A DNA stretch of 42,820 nucleotides from Nitrosomonas sp. (GCA_020890945.1 JAJHPK010000032.1:1-42820); one strand, 5' to 3'; numbered from the stretch's first letter, positions 6,726-14,446 are shown. The notes: a model not told the origin generated them from the letters alone. A program made the numbers and translations.

Positions 6726-9215
6726 TTAGTGTTCATCCAGTTTCAAAGAATCGCGCAATACTTCGTTGGAAAACAATAAACCCTGCTGGATTGCTTTTAA
6801 TAGCTTATCGATTTTAGATTCTAATTGGATATTCAGACGGAAATCGTGGCCATCTTTAACGTTTGGATTGTTACCCAATACCGATAATTTGGCGTGCAGA
6901 TCGTGCGTTTCAGATTTATCGAGATTCAGTGTCAGTTCTTTATAGCGGAAATCTTCGATGGCTTGTAATAATAGATCGACTTCTATTCCTTTATTGGCGA
7001 GCAATTCAGTTACTTTTTGTGATTGAAAGCGTACTGTTCCTGGTGTTTTTGCTGCAAGTTGTCCATTGACTATAACGATTCCCTCTTTTTTCAAAATCAA
7101 CGGGATTTTTCCTGACAATCGTCCATCACCACTTAAACCGTCAACTTCAATCCAATTGAAGAAGGTATTTAAATCAATGTCGTCGAGCTTTGTATTCACG
7201 TAAGAAATACCACTGGGGCTAAGATGGATGACGGTAGGATCGATAGAGACTTCGCCATCCAAAATAAAAAAGCGCATTTGATCCAGAAAAACCTGGGGAG
7301 AATGACGAGCGTTCAGTTGGTACGATATGAGAAAGTCCTTTATGGGCGTGCCAAAACCGATTGTTTGAATGGCGAGCTTTTGTCTAGCTTCGCTTTGAAT
7401 CGGCAAGAGACTTTTTAAATTAAGTTGGGTATTCAATCCGCTGATTTTCATGCCCGTGTTATGTGTCAAAGAAAGATTGTTAGCCGCAAAACTACCACTA
7501 CTCTTCACAATTCCTTTTTTCGACCAGCGAATATTTACTTTGCCATTGACTTGACCATTGACGTCTTCTATGGCGGCCAGTGCTGGAAAAAGTTGCGCTG
7601 GTTGCAATTGACCTGTTGAAAATTTCATTGGCGCAATGTGCAGCGTTAAAAAACCATCACCGCTTTTAAAAGTATGTTCGCCGTTTATTTTCAAATAGCG
7701 TAATGCCTGAGTTCCACCGGTTAGATTCAAAAGATATTTTGGTGAACTATCTTTACCTGTTTGATGAGTAATGTTCCCAGAAATTGAAAGCGGGGCAAAA
7801 ATTGGGGTTGTCGAAAGATGTTTTACTTGTGGAATCGTAAAATCCACAACGTGATTGGTAGTGGAATCGTTGATATACACATGCGTGGAAATACCACTGA
7901 GCTTTAATTGATTTTTGGGGAAACTCAAAACAACATCATTTAATAGGATCTTTCCGCGATAGAAATCGCCGATCGATTGTTTTCCGTTTAAGCTGATTTT
8001 CGCCGAATCAAGTTGAATTTCGTGAGTGGCTTTTTTGTTACGCGAACCCGCTTCCTGATAGATTGCGGAGATTTTCTTGGGGTTAATTGAAATATCATGT
8101 TTGAAGCTGATACCTTGCCCGTGTTTTTCTAATTCAATATTCGCTTGCGTGATCGCTATCGATAGAGGTTCTTTTACAAAAACAGGATACTCAGAACGCA
8201 TTTGACTCAAGTCGATCTGTCCATTTTGACGCAGATTGATTTGCCAGATATCTTTTTCTTTTTTGATGTTGAGTGGAAGTGAAAGAGAGGTTCGTATAAA
8301 ACGCAGCGATTCCGCACTGAATTCGCCTCCTTTAAATACCAAATCAAGAGCGTTGTGTAGTGATTCTTTTTCTTTTCGGAGATTGCCGGTTATCGCTAAT
8401 TCATCAATTTTGAGATCTTGCAAAGGGAAATCGACGGGTAATGATTGCTGTTGAATTCCTTTGAAAACAAATGACATTTCTGCTTTTTCTAATGCAAAGG
8501 TTGTTAGTTTAAATAAGGCATCGCCGGAAAAACTGGTAATTTTGGCTTGCGGTAAATTCAGCATTCCGTCTGAAACAATTATTTGGCCTTGCATATTGCC
8601 TTGTGTATTTAAGGTCGCTTGCACATTTGTTTTTATTTGCCCGAGCGATCCGAAAGCACTGATGTCCAAGTTAATAATATTGGTTTGCTGATGTTTATGT
8701 GACTCAGTTTCGCCTGATATCAGAATTGTAGTGCTTTGATCACCATACTGCAGATCTAAACTAACGTTCTTAATTGACAAAACAGGGAGCCACGGTATGC
8801 GAATGTTTTTTTCATCCAATCGAGATACGGATTGCGAATTTGAAGCATCTTGCTTTGTGATAACTTGATCCAGGTTTGCTTTGATTTGTAGGCCATCGAT
8901 GGTTAATGCATCCATTTTACCTTGCAACAAATCCCGCCAATTCCAATTGACTCGAACTTCATTGAGACGCAATTCCTGATCATTCCCAGCAATTAATTCA
9001 TTGATATAAAGCTGATCAACCGAGAGATCATATGTTTTGACCGATTGCAGCGGATATCCCAATTTATTGAGTTGATCACTCAGGAAATATTCAATCAGAT
9101 AATGACGCGAACCATACAATCCAACTGTTGATAGAACAATCACAACGATCAGAATCGATAGTACGATTTTCCATCGATGTGTTGACTGACTAGTTTCTGT
9201 TGCTGCTACATTCAT
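6726..9215 (-). CDS. YdbH-like AsmA-superfamily intermembrane transport protein
   Basis: An 829-residue protein with one N-terminal transmembrane anchor (about residues 17-37). A very long periplasmic part rich in beta strands follows, with repeated LxIxxLxI-type patterns, and the C-terminal region has the DLNTFFNWIEVDGLSGDGRL segment typical of YdbH/DUF3971-like proteins. In E. coli YdbH is one of the redundant AsmA-like proteins that carry phospholipid from inner to outer membrane, working with the lipoprotein YnbE and with YdbL. Neither ynbE nor ydbL follows here; instead there is a terminator and IS debris. No strong ribosome site precedes the ATG. The family is well supported, while lipid transport in this organism is inferred. 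Confidence 0.8.
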   Translation of the reverse strand: MNVAATETSQSTHRWKIVLSILIVVIVLSTVGLYGSRHYLIEYFLSDQLNKLGYPLQSVKTYDLSVDQLYINELIAGNDQELRLNEVRVNWNWRDLLQGKMDALTIDGLQIKANLDQVITKQDASNSQSVSRLDEKNIRIPWLPVLSIKNVSLDLQYGDQSTTILISGETESHKHQQTNIINLDISAFGSLGQIKTNVQATLNTQGNMQGQIIVSDGMLNLPQAKITSFSGDALFKLTTFALEKAEMSFVFKGIQQQSLPVDFPLQDLKIDELAITGNLRKEKESLHNALDLVFKGGEFSAESLRFIRTSLSLPLNIKKEKDIWQINLRQNGQIDLSQMRSEYPVFVKEPLSIAITQANIELEKHGQGISFKHDISINPKKISAIYQEAGSRNKKATHEIQLDSAKISLNGKQSIGDFYRGKILLNDVVLSFPKNQLKLSGISTHVYINDSTTNHVVDFTIPQVKHLSTTPIFAPLSISGNITHQTGKDSSPKYLLNLTGGTQALRYLKINGEHTFKSGDGFLTLHIAPMKFSTGQLQPAQLFPALAAIEDVNGQVNGKVNIRWSKKGIVKSSGSFAANNLSLTHNTGMKISGLNTQLNLKSLLPIQSEARQKLAIQTIGFGTPIKDFLISYQLNARHSPQVFLDQMRFFILDGEVSIDPTVIHLSPSGISYVNTKLDDIDLNTFFNWIEVDGLSGDGRLSGKIPLILKKEGIVIVNGQLAAKTPGTVRFQSQKVTELLANKGIEVDLLLQAIEDFRYKELTLNLDKSETHDLHAKLSVLGNNPNVKDGHDFRLNIQLESKIDKLLKAIQQGLLFSNEVLRDSLKLDEH

Positions 9216-9373
9216 AAATTTACCGAAGAGAGATCTTCACAAAAATACAGAGACTTCTGGTTTCTATGTAATTATGGTTTTTACATTTGAGCATTCTTTA
9301 CCTATTCTTCTGCAACCAAAACAAGAATACGCAACGTTAGTCGATTATTCGCGTTGCAACAAACGTATATTTC

Positions 9374-9520
9374 CTATATTTGCATAATTGTTTGACGATC
9401 GGCAAAGAGTTTGGATAGTTTTTTCAAGTTATGCGTCATAATTAAAAGAATGTGCCAGACATGAACCTTGATTAAATCGCATTCACTCAGCGCTTTGATC
9501 TTGAAATAATTTAGAAAAAC
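9374..9520 (-). pseudogene. Possible tail of a transposase, unresolved
   Basis: In the otherwise empty 320-bp stretch between the YdbH-like gene and the next IS21 fragment, one minus-strand frame reads KIKALSECDLIKVHVWHILL then IMTHNLKKLSKLFADR, ending at 9374-9376. The HN-KK pattern after a hydrophobic helix resembles DDE transposase C-termini, but I cannot name a family. The rest of the stretch shows nothing I recognise. Confidence 0.25.
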
Positions 9521-9533
9521 TCATATTCACTGC

Positions 9534-10066
9534 TGTTGACACCGGTTAAAAATTGACCAGGTAATTCACGTGCCCTGCCTAAATTTTAGACAGGAGAAAT
9601 TAAGAGGTGATTACCATGGTTATGTATGCAAAGATACGACGGATGTTTTACCATGAACATCTGTCGATTAAAGAGATTCAACAACGCACAAGTTTTGTCG
9701 AGGAACACGATCAAGAAGTGGTTGAAAGCGCCGGGAGATAGCGCTGCTGTTAAATATCAAAGAGCGAAGCAGCCTGGCAAACTGACAGCGTTTGAATCCC
9801 GGTTATTGCTGGCGCTGGAAGCAGACGCTCGTCGTTCCAGAAAAGATCGTCGTACGGCCAAGATGCTGTTTGAGAAAATCAGAAAGGACGACTATGTTGG
9901 CGATTATACGATTGTGTGCGATTTTATCTGCAATTGGCGCAATCAAGGAAACCAGTGAAAAACGGCGTATGTGCCGCTGAAGTTTGCGTTGGGTGAAGCG
10001 TTTGAGTTTGACTGGAGCGAAGAGTGGCTGGTGATTGGCGGTATACACCGTAAAGTTTTAGCAGCG
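9534..10066 (+). mobile_element. IS21-family left-end fragment with istA 5' part (copy 2)
   Basis: The fragment starts with TGTTGACACCGG at 9534 and has the repeated AAAATTGACCAGG motif and a TGCCTAAATTTTAGACA palindrome before the gene. IstA begins near 9616 (VMYAKIRRMFYHEHLSIKEI), with a frameshift near 9690 and another near 9955. The readable parts include NTIKKWLKAPGDSAA, KMLFEKIRKDDYVGDYTIVC and FDWSEEWLVIGGIHRKVL. It ends after HRKVLAA at about 10066, within a few bases of where copy 1 ends. It lies in the opposite orientation to copy 1 and interrupts a relaxase gene. Confidence 0.8.
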
Positions 10067-10161
10067 CGCTCACTCTTGTCTTGAGGGTCGGTTAAGTACT
10101 GTATCAGCGCAGAGAAGCTGCTTTTGCGCACTGATTTGATGGGTATGATTTTAGCGATCAT
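10067..10161 (-). pseudogene. TraI/VirD2-type relaxase, N-terminal remnant
   Basis: From an ATG at 10161 the minus strand codes MIAKIIPIKSVRKSSFSALI then QYLTDPQDKSER, matching the opening of IncP-type TraI relaxases (MIAK-IP-K----S-F--L--Y-TD-Q-K-ER). The active-site Tyr of this family lies near the N-terminus, but the metal-binding histidines lie further on and are lost. The copy is cut at about 10070 by IS21 copy 2. It follows traJ by 41 bases, the order known from IncP plasmids. Confidence 0.65.
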
Positions 10162-10202
10162 CGTATTTAAGCTGCTTAAGTCAAAAAAGACTATTCCGAA
10201 AG

Positions 10203-10573
10203 TTATTTTTTAAACTGGATAATGACATCCAACATCGTGCTTTGCGTATTTCGAATACTATCCAAGGTCAACTGTAATTGTGACTTACCAATCAATTTTG
10301 TACGCTTGCCGTTGGTAAGTCACAGCTTGATCAAACCACCCAACCTTCCAAGATCCGCATTAATTTTTAACAAAGCATCCACTTTCCGGTTATCTATAAC
10401 ACTGGGCACTTGATAACCCAGGCCCAAGTTGTGCGGGTACTCGGCAACGGTTAATCCGGCGTCTTGCGCTTTACTCTTTATTTCAGCTTCCTCGATTGGC
10501 AAAACAGGAACCCTGAGCTTCTTGTCTCTTCTTTCTTTTTTTTGATTGTCGTGGGATTCTTTCTGTCAATCAT
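10203..10573 (-). pseudogene. TraJ-like relaxosome protein, broken by a frameshift and a stop
   Basis: The start is an ATG at 10573 (MIDRKNPTTIKKKK). A slip in the A-rich stretch near 10520-10550 shifts the frame to KKLRVPVLPIEEAEIKSKAQ. The conserved TraJ core follows, including LGLGYQVPSVID and KINADLGRLGGLIKL. The next codon is TGA where the family has Trp (LWLT), after which LTNGKRTKLIGKSQLQLTL continues in frame to a TAA at 10203-10205. TraJ binds an inverted repeat beside nic and recruits TraI; the palindrome and nic site are present just upstream. Two lesions make the gene non-functional. Confidence 0.75.
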
Positions 10574-10618
10574 GTCAATTTTCCTCGAAAAGCAAGATCA
10601 ATGTTGAGCACAAAGTGC

Positions 10619-10672
10619 GAATAAGTTGTGATGGAGATGGCCATCTCCACATATCTTGCCCGGTTGCGTGAG
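10619..10672 (+). other. RP4-like origin of transfer (oriT) with nic site
   Basis: A GAATAAG element (10619-10625) is followed by a perfect 18-bp palindrome, TGGAGATGGCCATCTCCA (10632-10649), and then ATATCTTGCCCGGTTGCG. The last block corresponds to the IncP nic region (core TATCCTG/CCCGG), which places the predicted nick after G10658 on the plus strand. The order palindrome, nic, then traJ and traI on the other strand is that of RP4. The palindrome differs from RP4's in sequence, as expected for a different TraJ specificity. Confidence 0.7.
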
Positions 10673-10927
10673 TTTCATAAAGGATACTAACACTATAGTC
10701 GATGATTGTAAATAGATTATTTTCGTTATATCATAATTCCAAACAGTATAAAATACTTTAAAGAATCTTCTTTCAACTAAATAACAGTCGCTTAGCAACA
10801 AAAAAAAAGGATAAGAAATTCAAAGAATCCGAAAGAAATTGAAAGCAACAAAAAGAAACAAATAAGAAAGCAAGAAAATTAAAAACTGTTTGTACGCCAA
10901 GATAATTATTTTTGTGGAAATTGTGTG
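10673..10927. other. A/G-biased region beside oriT
   Basis: No gene seen. From about 10800 to 10890 the plus strand is almost entirely A and G with A tracts every few bases (AAAGAAA-type words), a composition likely to be intrinsically bent. In RP4 the accessory protein TraK binds a bent AT-rich segment on this side of oriT. Confidence 0.4.
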
Positions 10928-11065
10928 ATGACTAAATCCTTATCCGATCGAATCGCACTTTATGCGGATAAAAACAAAAGTCCCGCTAAGCTATTTTTAC
11001 CGGCATTCATCGCGTTAAAGCCTGATATTTTTAATTTTGTTATAGCAAGACTTTCGAAAAAATAA
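10928..11065 (+). CDS. Small 45-residue protein, possibly TraK-like
   Basis: A short frame (MTKSLSDRIALYADKNKSPA, then KLFLPAFIALKPDIFNFV, ending RLSKK) opens at 10928, divergent from traJ and on the far side of oriT. That is the location of traK in IncP plasmids. The start and the FIALKPDI segment are loosely like the N-terminal part of TraK proteins, but the protein is about one third of the usual length, so it would be a truncated version. Without a search this is only a suggestion. It could also be an unrelated small gene of the mobile element. Confidence 0.3.
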   Translation: MTKSLSDRIALYADKNKSPAKLFLPAFIALKPDIFNFVIARLSKK

Positions 11066-11077
11066 ATTGGATAGTCC

Positions 11078-11407
11078 ATGAGAACATTAAATTTAAGTGA
11101 AGCTGCCCAATTCTTGAAATTGCACCCTGAAGAAGTGCGTCGTCGTGCTAAAGCGGGAATTATTCCGGGTGCAAAATTAGGAAAACGATGGGCATTTATT
11201 GAAGATGATCTTGCTGATCACATTCGCTCGTTATATGCTTGCACTCGGCAAGCGTTGCAAGTGGGGCACGAGGAGAAACAATTATGTCACTCTGCAAACG
11301 TGGTAAGACGTGGTGGATTCGCTTCACCACACCAAGCGGCGAGCGAGTTAGATGCTCTGCTGCAACTGAAGACAAAACCCAGGCGCAAGAATTCCACGAT
11401 AAGCTGA
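11078..11407 (+). CDS. Helix-turn-helix excisionase-like protein
   Basis: A 109-residue protein with an N-terminal MerR/excisionase-type winged helix: MRTLNLSEAAQFLKLHPEEV, then RRRAKAGIIPGAKLGKRWAF and IEDDLADHIRSLY. The C-terminal half is variable and ends in a basic LLQLKTKPRRKNSTIS tail common to this group. Such proteins typically sit directly upstream of, and overlap, a tyrosine integrase, as here: the integrase ATG at 11284 lies inside this gene in another frame. The expected role is to direct recombination or regulate the integrase. The gene appears intact although its partner is destroyed. A GGA-containing ribosome site lies shortly before the start. Confidence 0.75.
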   Translation: MRTLNLSEAAQFLKLHPEEVRRRAKAGIIPGAKLGKRWAFIEDDLADHIRSLYACTRQALQVGHEEKQLCHSANVVRRGGFASPHQAASELDALLQLKTKPRRKNSTIS

Positions 11408-11438
11408 AAGCGGAGTCCTGGCGTGTTGTAAGACTGGG
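11284..11438 (+). pseudogene. Tyrosine integrase, N-terminal remnant
   Basis: From the ATG at 11284 the frame reads MSLCKRGKTWWIRFTTPSGE, then RVRCSAATEDKTQAQEFHDK and LKAESWRVVRLG. This is the arm-binding/SAM-like opening of phage-type integrases (W-I-F---G-R-R-SA-T-DK--AQE--D-LKAE-WR). The sequence ends at about codon 52, where the IS21 terminus TGTTGATACCGG begins at 11439. The catalytic domain is not found in the window. Upstream GAGGAG (within 11271-11277) is a good ribosome site. Confidence 0.75.
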
Positions 11439-11615
11439 TGTTGATACCGGTTTAAAATTGACCAACCATTACGGTTGAAAATTGACCAGGGGAAAACAGA
11501 GCGCACGATACTACACATCTGTGGATAAGTCGACCAGACTGAGTTGGTGTTTTGCCTCCTGTTGATGCTACAAATTAACCAGATTTTCTTCTGGTGTGTA
11601 TTTTTCTTTTTCCCG

Positions 11616-12323
11616 TTACTTTATTCTGATCTTTGCGCTGGCTGTGCTTTGTTTGTAGCGAAAAGACTCGTTGCCAGTTTCAATGATATAGCAATGGTGC
11701 GTGAGCCTATCCAGAAGTGCGGTGGTCATTTTAGCATCGATAAAAACGTTGCTCCATTCTGCGAACGTGAGGTTGGCGGTAAAGATCACACTGGTGCGTT
11801 TATACAACCTGGAGAGCAAGTGAAACAGTAGCGCGCCACCGGCTTGTAAGAATGGCAGATAGCCCGCCCAGTTCATCGAGGATGACCAGATCGATTTGCA
11901 GCAGGCTTAAAGCAAGCTTGCCTTGTTTGCCCGCTGCTTTTTCCTGTTCGAGGTTATTGGCCAGGTGTGTTTTGCCGGTACCGGTACCGCCGACCATCAC
12001 CAGATTCTGTGCGGCGGCGGTAAATTCCATCGTGGCCAGTTGCTGAATCAGTTGTTGATCGACTTTGAACTGACTGAAGTCGAACCCCTGCAAGTGGCGC
12101 TGTATTGGGAATCTGGCGGCCTGAGTCTGATAACGGATGGAACGGATATTGCGCTCGGTTGATTCGGCCTGGAGCAGTTGAGACAGAATCCGGTCTGCCG
12201 ATTCGGGATTCGGGATTCGGGATTCGTCATCTGGTCTGGCGTATTCTGCTGCCTCAGTTCAGCATAGGAGCTGGCCATGCCGTATAGCTTCAGTGCCTTG
12301 AATTGCGTGATAATATCAGACAT
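11616..12323 (-). pseudogene. IstB ATPase pseudogene
   Basis: The start reads MSDIITQFKALKLYGMASSY AEL. A shifted frame carries the DFSQFKVDQQLIQQLATMEF region and Walker A (GGTGTGKTHLA). A segment of about 30 residues that normally follows Walker A is missing (the text jumps to [20 protein letters not shown]), then Walker B ([10 protein letters not shown]) is present. A further frameshift precedes [20 protein letters not shown] and the SFRYK end. Three frames and an internal deletion make it non-functional. The remnant at 24.9 kb has the same LEQEK junction, so the deletion is ancestral to both copies. Confidence 0.75.
12200..12226. repeat. Heptamer microsatellite (GATTCGG, nearly four units)
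   Basis: Three complete GATTCGG units and a fourth of six bases lie head to tail inside the istB pseudogene. They replace the normal coding sequence between the N-terminal helix and the ATPase core. Slipped-strand expansion in an unselected pseudogene is the simplest explanation. Confidence 0.85.
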
Positions 12324-13066
12324 GTGGCACCTCTTTGGCGTTCAGAGGATCATAACCCGCTGTATCGGCCTGCGGTTCTTCCTTGAGTTTCAGTGTTGTT
12401 TCCACTGACGCTGGCACGTTGGTGTGTTTCAACCGCGACCAGTACCGCTTCCAGTCCATGCGTTGGCACCAGGCTGAGCACTTTTGCCATGATTCGATCA
12501 ACCTGTTGGCGCTCTCTACGCCGCAATGCAGTCTGCAACTGCAGAAAGGGTGCCGGTAGTTCTGCAAGCGGTGCGCCGTTGCGTAAAGCACCCGGCTTTT
12601 TCTCGATGACCGGCAACCATTTGATTGGCCAGACGGCAAGACACGGAAAATACCGATTGTGCAGCAATGTGACCAAACATGTGCTGGATACACCCGCCAA
12701 TACTTCGATATAACCATCGAAAGGTGCTGGCATTGGCATCAGGTACAGTTGTTCCTGTTCCAGTGCATCGACAAGGGTGATGCCCACATAATCTGGATGT
12801 TGTATTTCCGGCCATAACGCGAGGTAGCGTGCTTCGAGCCAGCTGTTCAAATCCGCGAATTGTAGGAGAGTAATAAAGTTGAATACTAAAGCTGCTAGGG
12901 CTAGACTTGTCATACAGGTACAGAACTATCGGTTAGCAACAAGATCATTCAAACGGTATCCAACTTTATTACTCTCCTACACGAATGGGCTGAATCGTTG
13001 CTGTTTGGCTTCATTCCAGATACGGCGGTGCATATCCTGAACATTCTTCTCGACAACACCTTTCTC
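12316..13066 (-). pseudogene. IstA transposase C-terminal part, decayed
   Basis: On the minus strand the readable sequence runs WLREKGVVEKNVQDMHRRIW NEAKQQRFSPF, is interrupted by the MITE-like insertion, then continues FADLNSWLEARYLALWPEIQ and LEQEQLYLMPMPAPFDGYIE. After a frameshift and a short deletion come EKKPGALRNGAPLAELPAPF and VPTHGLEAVLVAVE. This is the post-catalytic C-terminal domain of IS21 IstA. The DDE core and the N-terminus are missing. Confidence 0.75.
12861..12981. mobile_element. 121-bp MITE-like insertion with perfect 21-bp inverted repeats
   Basis: The left end (12861-12881, starting TGTAGGAGAGTAATAAAG) and the right end (12961-12981, ending CTTTATTACTCTCCTACA) are exact reverse complements over 21 bases. 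CGAAT occurs immediately outside both ends (12856-12860 and 12982-12986), a 5-bp target duplication. Removing the insertion and one CGAAT restores the IstA reading frame from FSPF into FADLN. The 79-bp interior has no reading frame, so this is a non-autonomous element. Confidence 0.85.
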
Positions 13067-13207
13067 TCAGCCAAAAGCCACATTGCAGAAATCCGGATCG
13101 CCCCCATCAAGAAGCTGAATCACAGTATATTTGAAATTGTTTGGCATGGATCACAATTTATCGGTGCAGTTACGGCCAATGCACGGCTAGTAATCGATAT
13201 CAGCACA

Positions 13208-13954
13208 TTACAAAAAATGCAAAATACCGATCAGCGACGCACCGCCAACCGCATAGATGAGCGGGCTATCCCAGGTATGCGGAGAAAAAGCCTCAGCCAG
13301 GGTAATCAGAACCGGCACCGTGAGCACAGCGGCGATAAATTGGTTTGTGCTGAAATAGGAGTGGAAAGCCAGAATAGCGATTAAAGTTGTGATGAATACG
13401 CATGCGCTACCGGCATAACTACGAACGTATTTTTCCTGAGTAAAAAGCGCATAAGTCGTATATTTTCTTTTTCCGAATTTTATCCCTACCGGTTCGGCAA
13501 GCCCGTCGCCGATTCCATTGGCAATAATAATGATCATGATGACCGGCAGCAGCGCATGGCTCTCAAAGTAGGACAGTAAGGGAATGAGCACCAGATAACT
13601 GGCGATAAACTGAGTATAAAGCCAGGTTAGCGTTAATGGCCTGTCTTCCGGCCGGTCAAACGAGCAGAACATCACGGACAACACCTTGATCCGATTACGC
13701 AAGGGCGCTATAAAAAATGTCAGAAAAATAATTGCACAGGCTAAATCGATGAAAAATGTCGCTGCACTATAAGGGTATTCGATCACTAACGACAGCAAAG
13801 TCGGTAGGAAGAAAAAGGCGAAATGATTGATTTTTCTTGTGTAATTGACTTTAAATTTTCGATGAATAACGAGTAGTCCACAAATATAGTGGATTAAAAA
13901 CAGCGCTGCATAGAAGATGGCATGGTGCAGCCAATATTCGGCGGGGATATTCAT
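13208..13954 (-). CDS. Phytol/dolichol kinase-like integral membrane protein
   Basis: A 248-residue, strongly hydrophobic protein with about seven predicted membrane helices. An early RKINHFAFFFLPTL segment and the central ANGIGDGLAEPVGIKFGKRK TTY segment match the conserved RK--H and GDG-A---G---GK-K motifs of CTP-dependent polyprenol kinases (phytol kinase VTE5, dolichol kinase, distant to CdsA). These enzymes phosphorylate an isoprenoid alcohol at the membrane. The gene is complete, but its 3' end faces the truncated IS21 element, and 140 bases of unrecognised sequence lie between. No isoprenoid gene is adjacent, so the substrate is unknown. The assignment rests on motif recognition. Confidence 0.6.
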   Translation of the reverse strand: MNIPAEYWLHHAIFYAALFLIHYICGLLVIHRKFKVNYTRKINHFAFFFLPTLLSLVIEYPYSAATFFIDLACAIIFLTFFIAPLRNRIKVLSVMFCSFDRPEDRPLTLTWLYTQFIASYLVLIPLLSYFESHALLPVIMIIIIANGIGDGLAEPVGIKFGKRKYTTYALFTQEKYVRSYAGSACVFITTLIAILAFHSYFSTNQFIAAVLTVPVLITLAEAFSPHTWDSPLIYAVGGASLIGILHFL

Positions 13955-14046
13955 TTTTTGGTTAAAAAACTGAAGATATTTAGCTTGGTAATATTCTAAG
14001 CGAGATTTGGTTTACCAAATCGGGTAACTGCTTATTAAGATTTTGG

Positions 14047-14089
14047 GGCTGTATAGATTAGCTTATCATCTAAGCTAATCTATACAGCC
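14047..14089. repeat. Perfect 19-bp hairpin between divergent genes
   Basis: GGCTGTATAGATTAGCTTA (14047-14065) and its exact complement (14071-14089) are separated by the 5-base loop TCATC. Outside the perfect stem the pairing continues imperfectly (TTAAGATT against AATCTTAAA), and a GCGAGATTT/AAATCTCGC pair lies still further out at about 13998 and 14103. It sits between the divergent kinase-like and YezD genes and has no T tract, so it is not a typical terminator. A palindromic repeat element or an RNA regulatory structure is possible. Confidence 0.7.
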
Positions 14090-14257
14090 TCCAACATAAT
14101 CTTAAATCTCGCATTATTCGTTGAAGTTGATAACTCCAAGGCAATATACATTTATAGTTTTTTGTTATATTGAAATTATTAAATATTATTTCTATTTATA
14201 TAAAAAAATTGATATCTTTTGCACCCATGAATTTCTACCACTTTGCTGATAAATAAA

Positions 14258-14446
14258 ATGACTATCGTTTCCGACTTGGAACAAGAAAATGTCGCACCCA
14301 ACAATCGTGCTAAAAAGATTTCAGCAGAAATTGCACAAGAGATTTTGCATGCGGTTGCAAACATCAAATATGGTTCGATCGAAATCATTATTCATGACAG
14401 CAAAGTTGTACAAATAGAACGCCGCGAAAAAATCCGAATAAATTAG
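14258..14446 (+). CDS. YezD-family small protein (DUF2292)
   Basis: A 62-residue protein whose second half, EILHAVANIKYGSIEIIIHD SKVVQIERREKIR, is the whole conserved core of the YezD/DUF2292 family. These proteins have no established biochemical role but are repeatedly found beside sulfate transport and cysteine synthesis genes. That fits the position here, about 0.75 kb upstream of a sulfate-binding protein gene in the same direction. The ATG at 14258 is preferred to a TTG at 14243; neither has a clear ribosome site. The family assignment is confident, and involvement in sulfur assimilation is inferred from context. Confidence 0.8.
   Translation: MTIVSDLEQENVAPNNRAKKISAEIAQEILHAVANIKYGSIEIIIHDSKVVQIERREKIRIN

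Larger units (their letters stand above)
11439..13066 (-). mobile_element. IS21-family element, truncated, inserted in an integrase gene
   Basis: The right end is at 11439, with TGTTGATACCGG followed by two ATTGACCA motifs. On the minus strand a decayed istA 3' part (13066 to 12316) is followed by a decayed istB (12323 to 11616), the normal IS21 order with touching genes. The istA 5' part and the left end are absent. A MITE-like insertion at 12861-12981 and a heptamer repeat at 12200-12226 mark further decay. Confidence 0.75.

Noticed and set aside
6539-6736. 65-codon minus-strand reading frame after the YdbH-like gene
   Set aside because: It spans the terminator hairpin and overlaps the end of the real gene; not ynbE or ydbL, as it has no lipobox or signal peptide.
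5545-10066. Composite transposon carrying the YdbH-like gene
   Set aside because: Both flanking IS21 fragments lack the catalytic part and one end, and their outer junctions fall in different genes; they cannot form a functional composite unit.
12200-12226. Short tandem heptamers as a possible CRISPR or regulatory iteron array
   Set aside because: Units are 7 bp, contiguous and without spacers, and they lie in a decayed istB; simple slippage explains them.
12393-12713. 106-codon plus-strand reading frame
   Set aside because: It runs antisense through the istA remnant, which has clear protein similarity on the minus strand.
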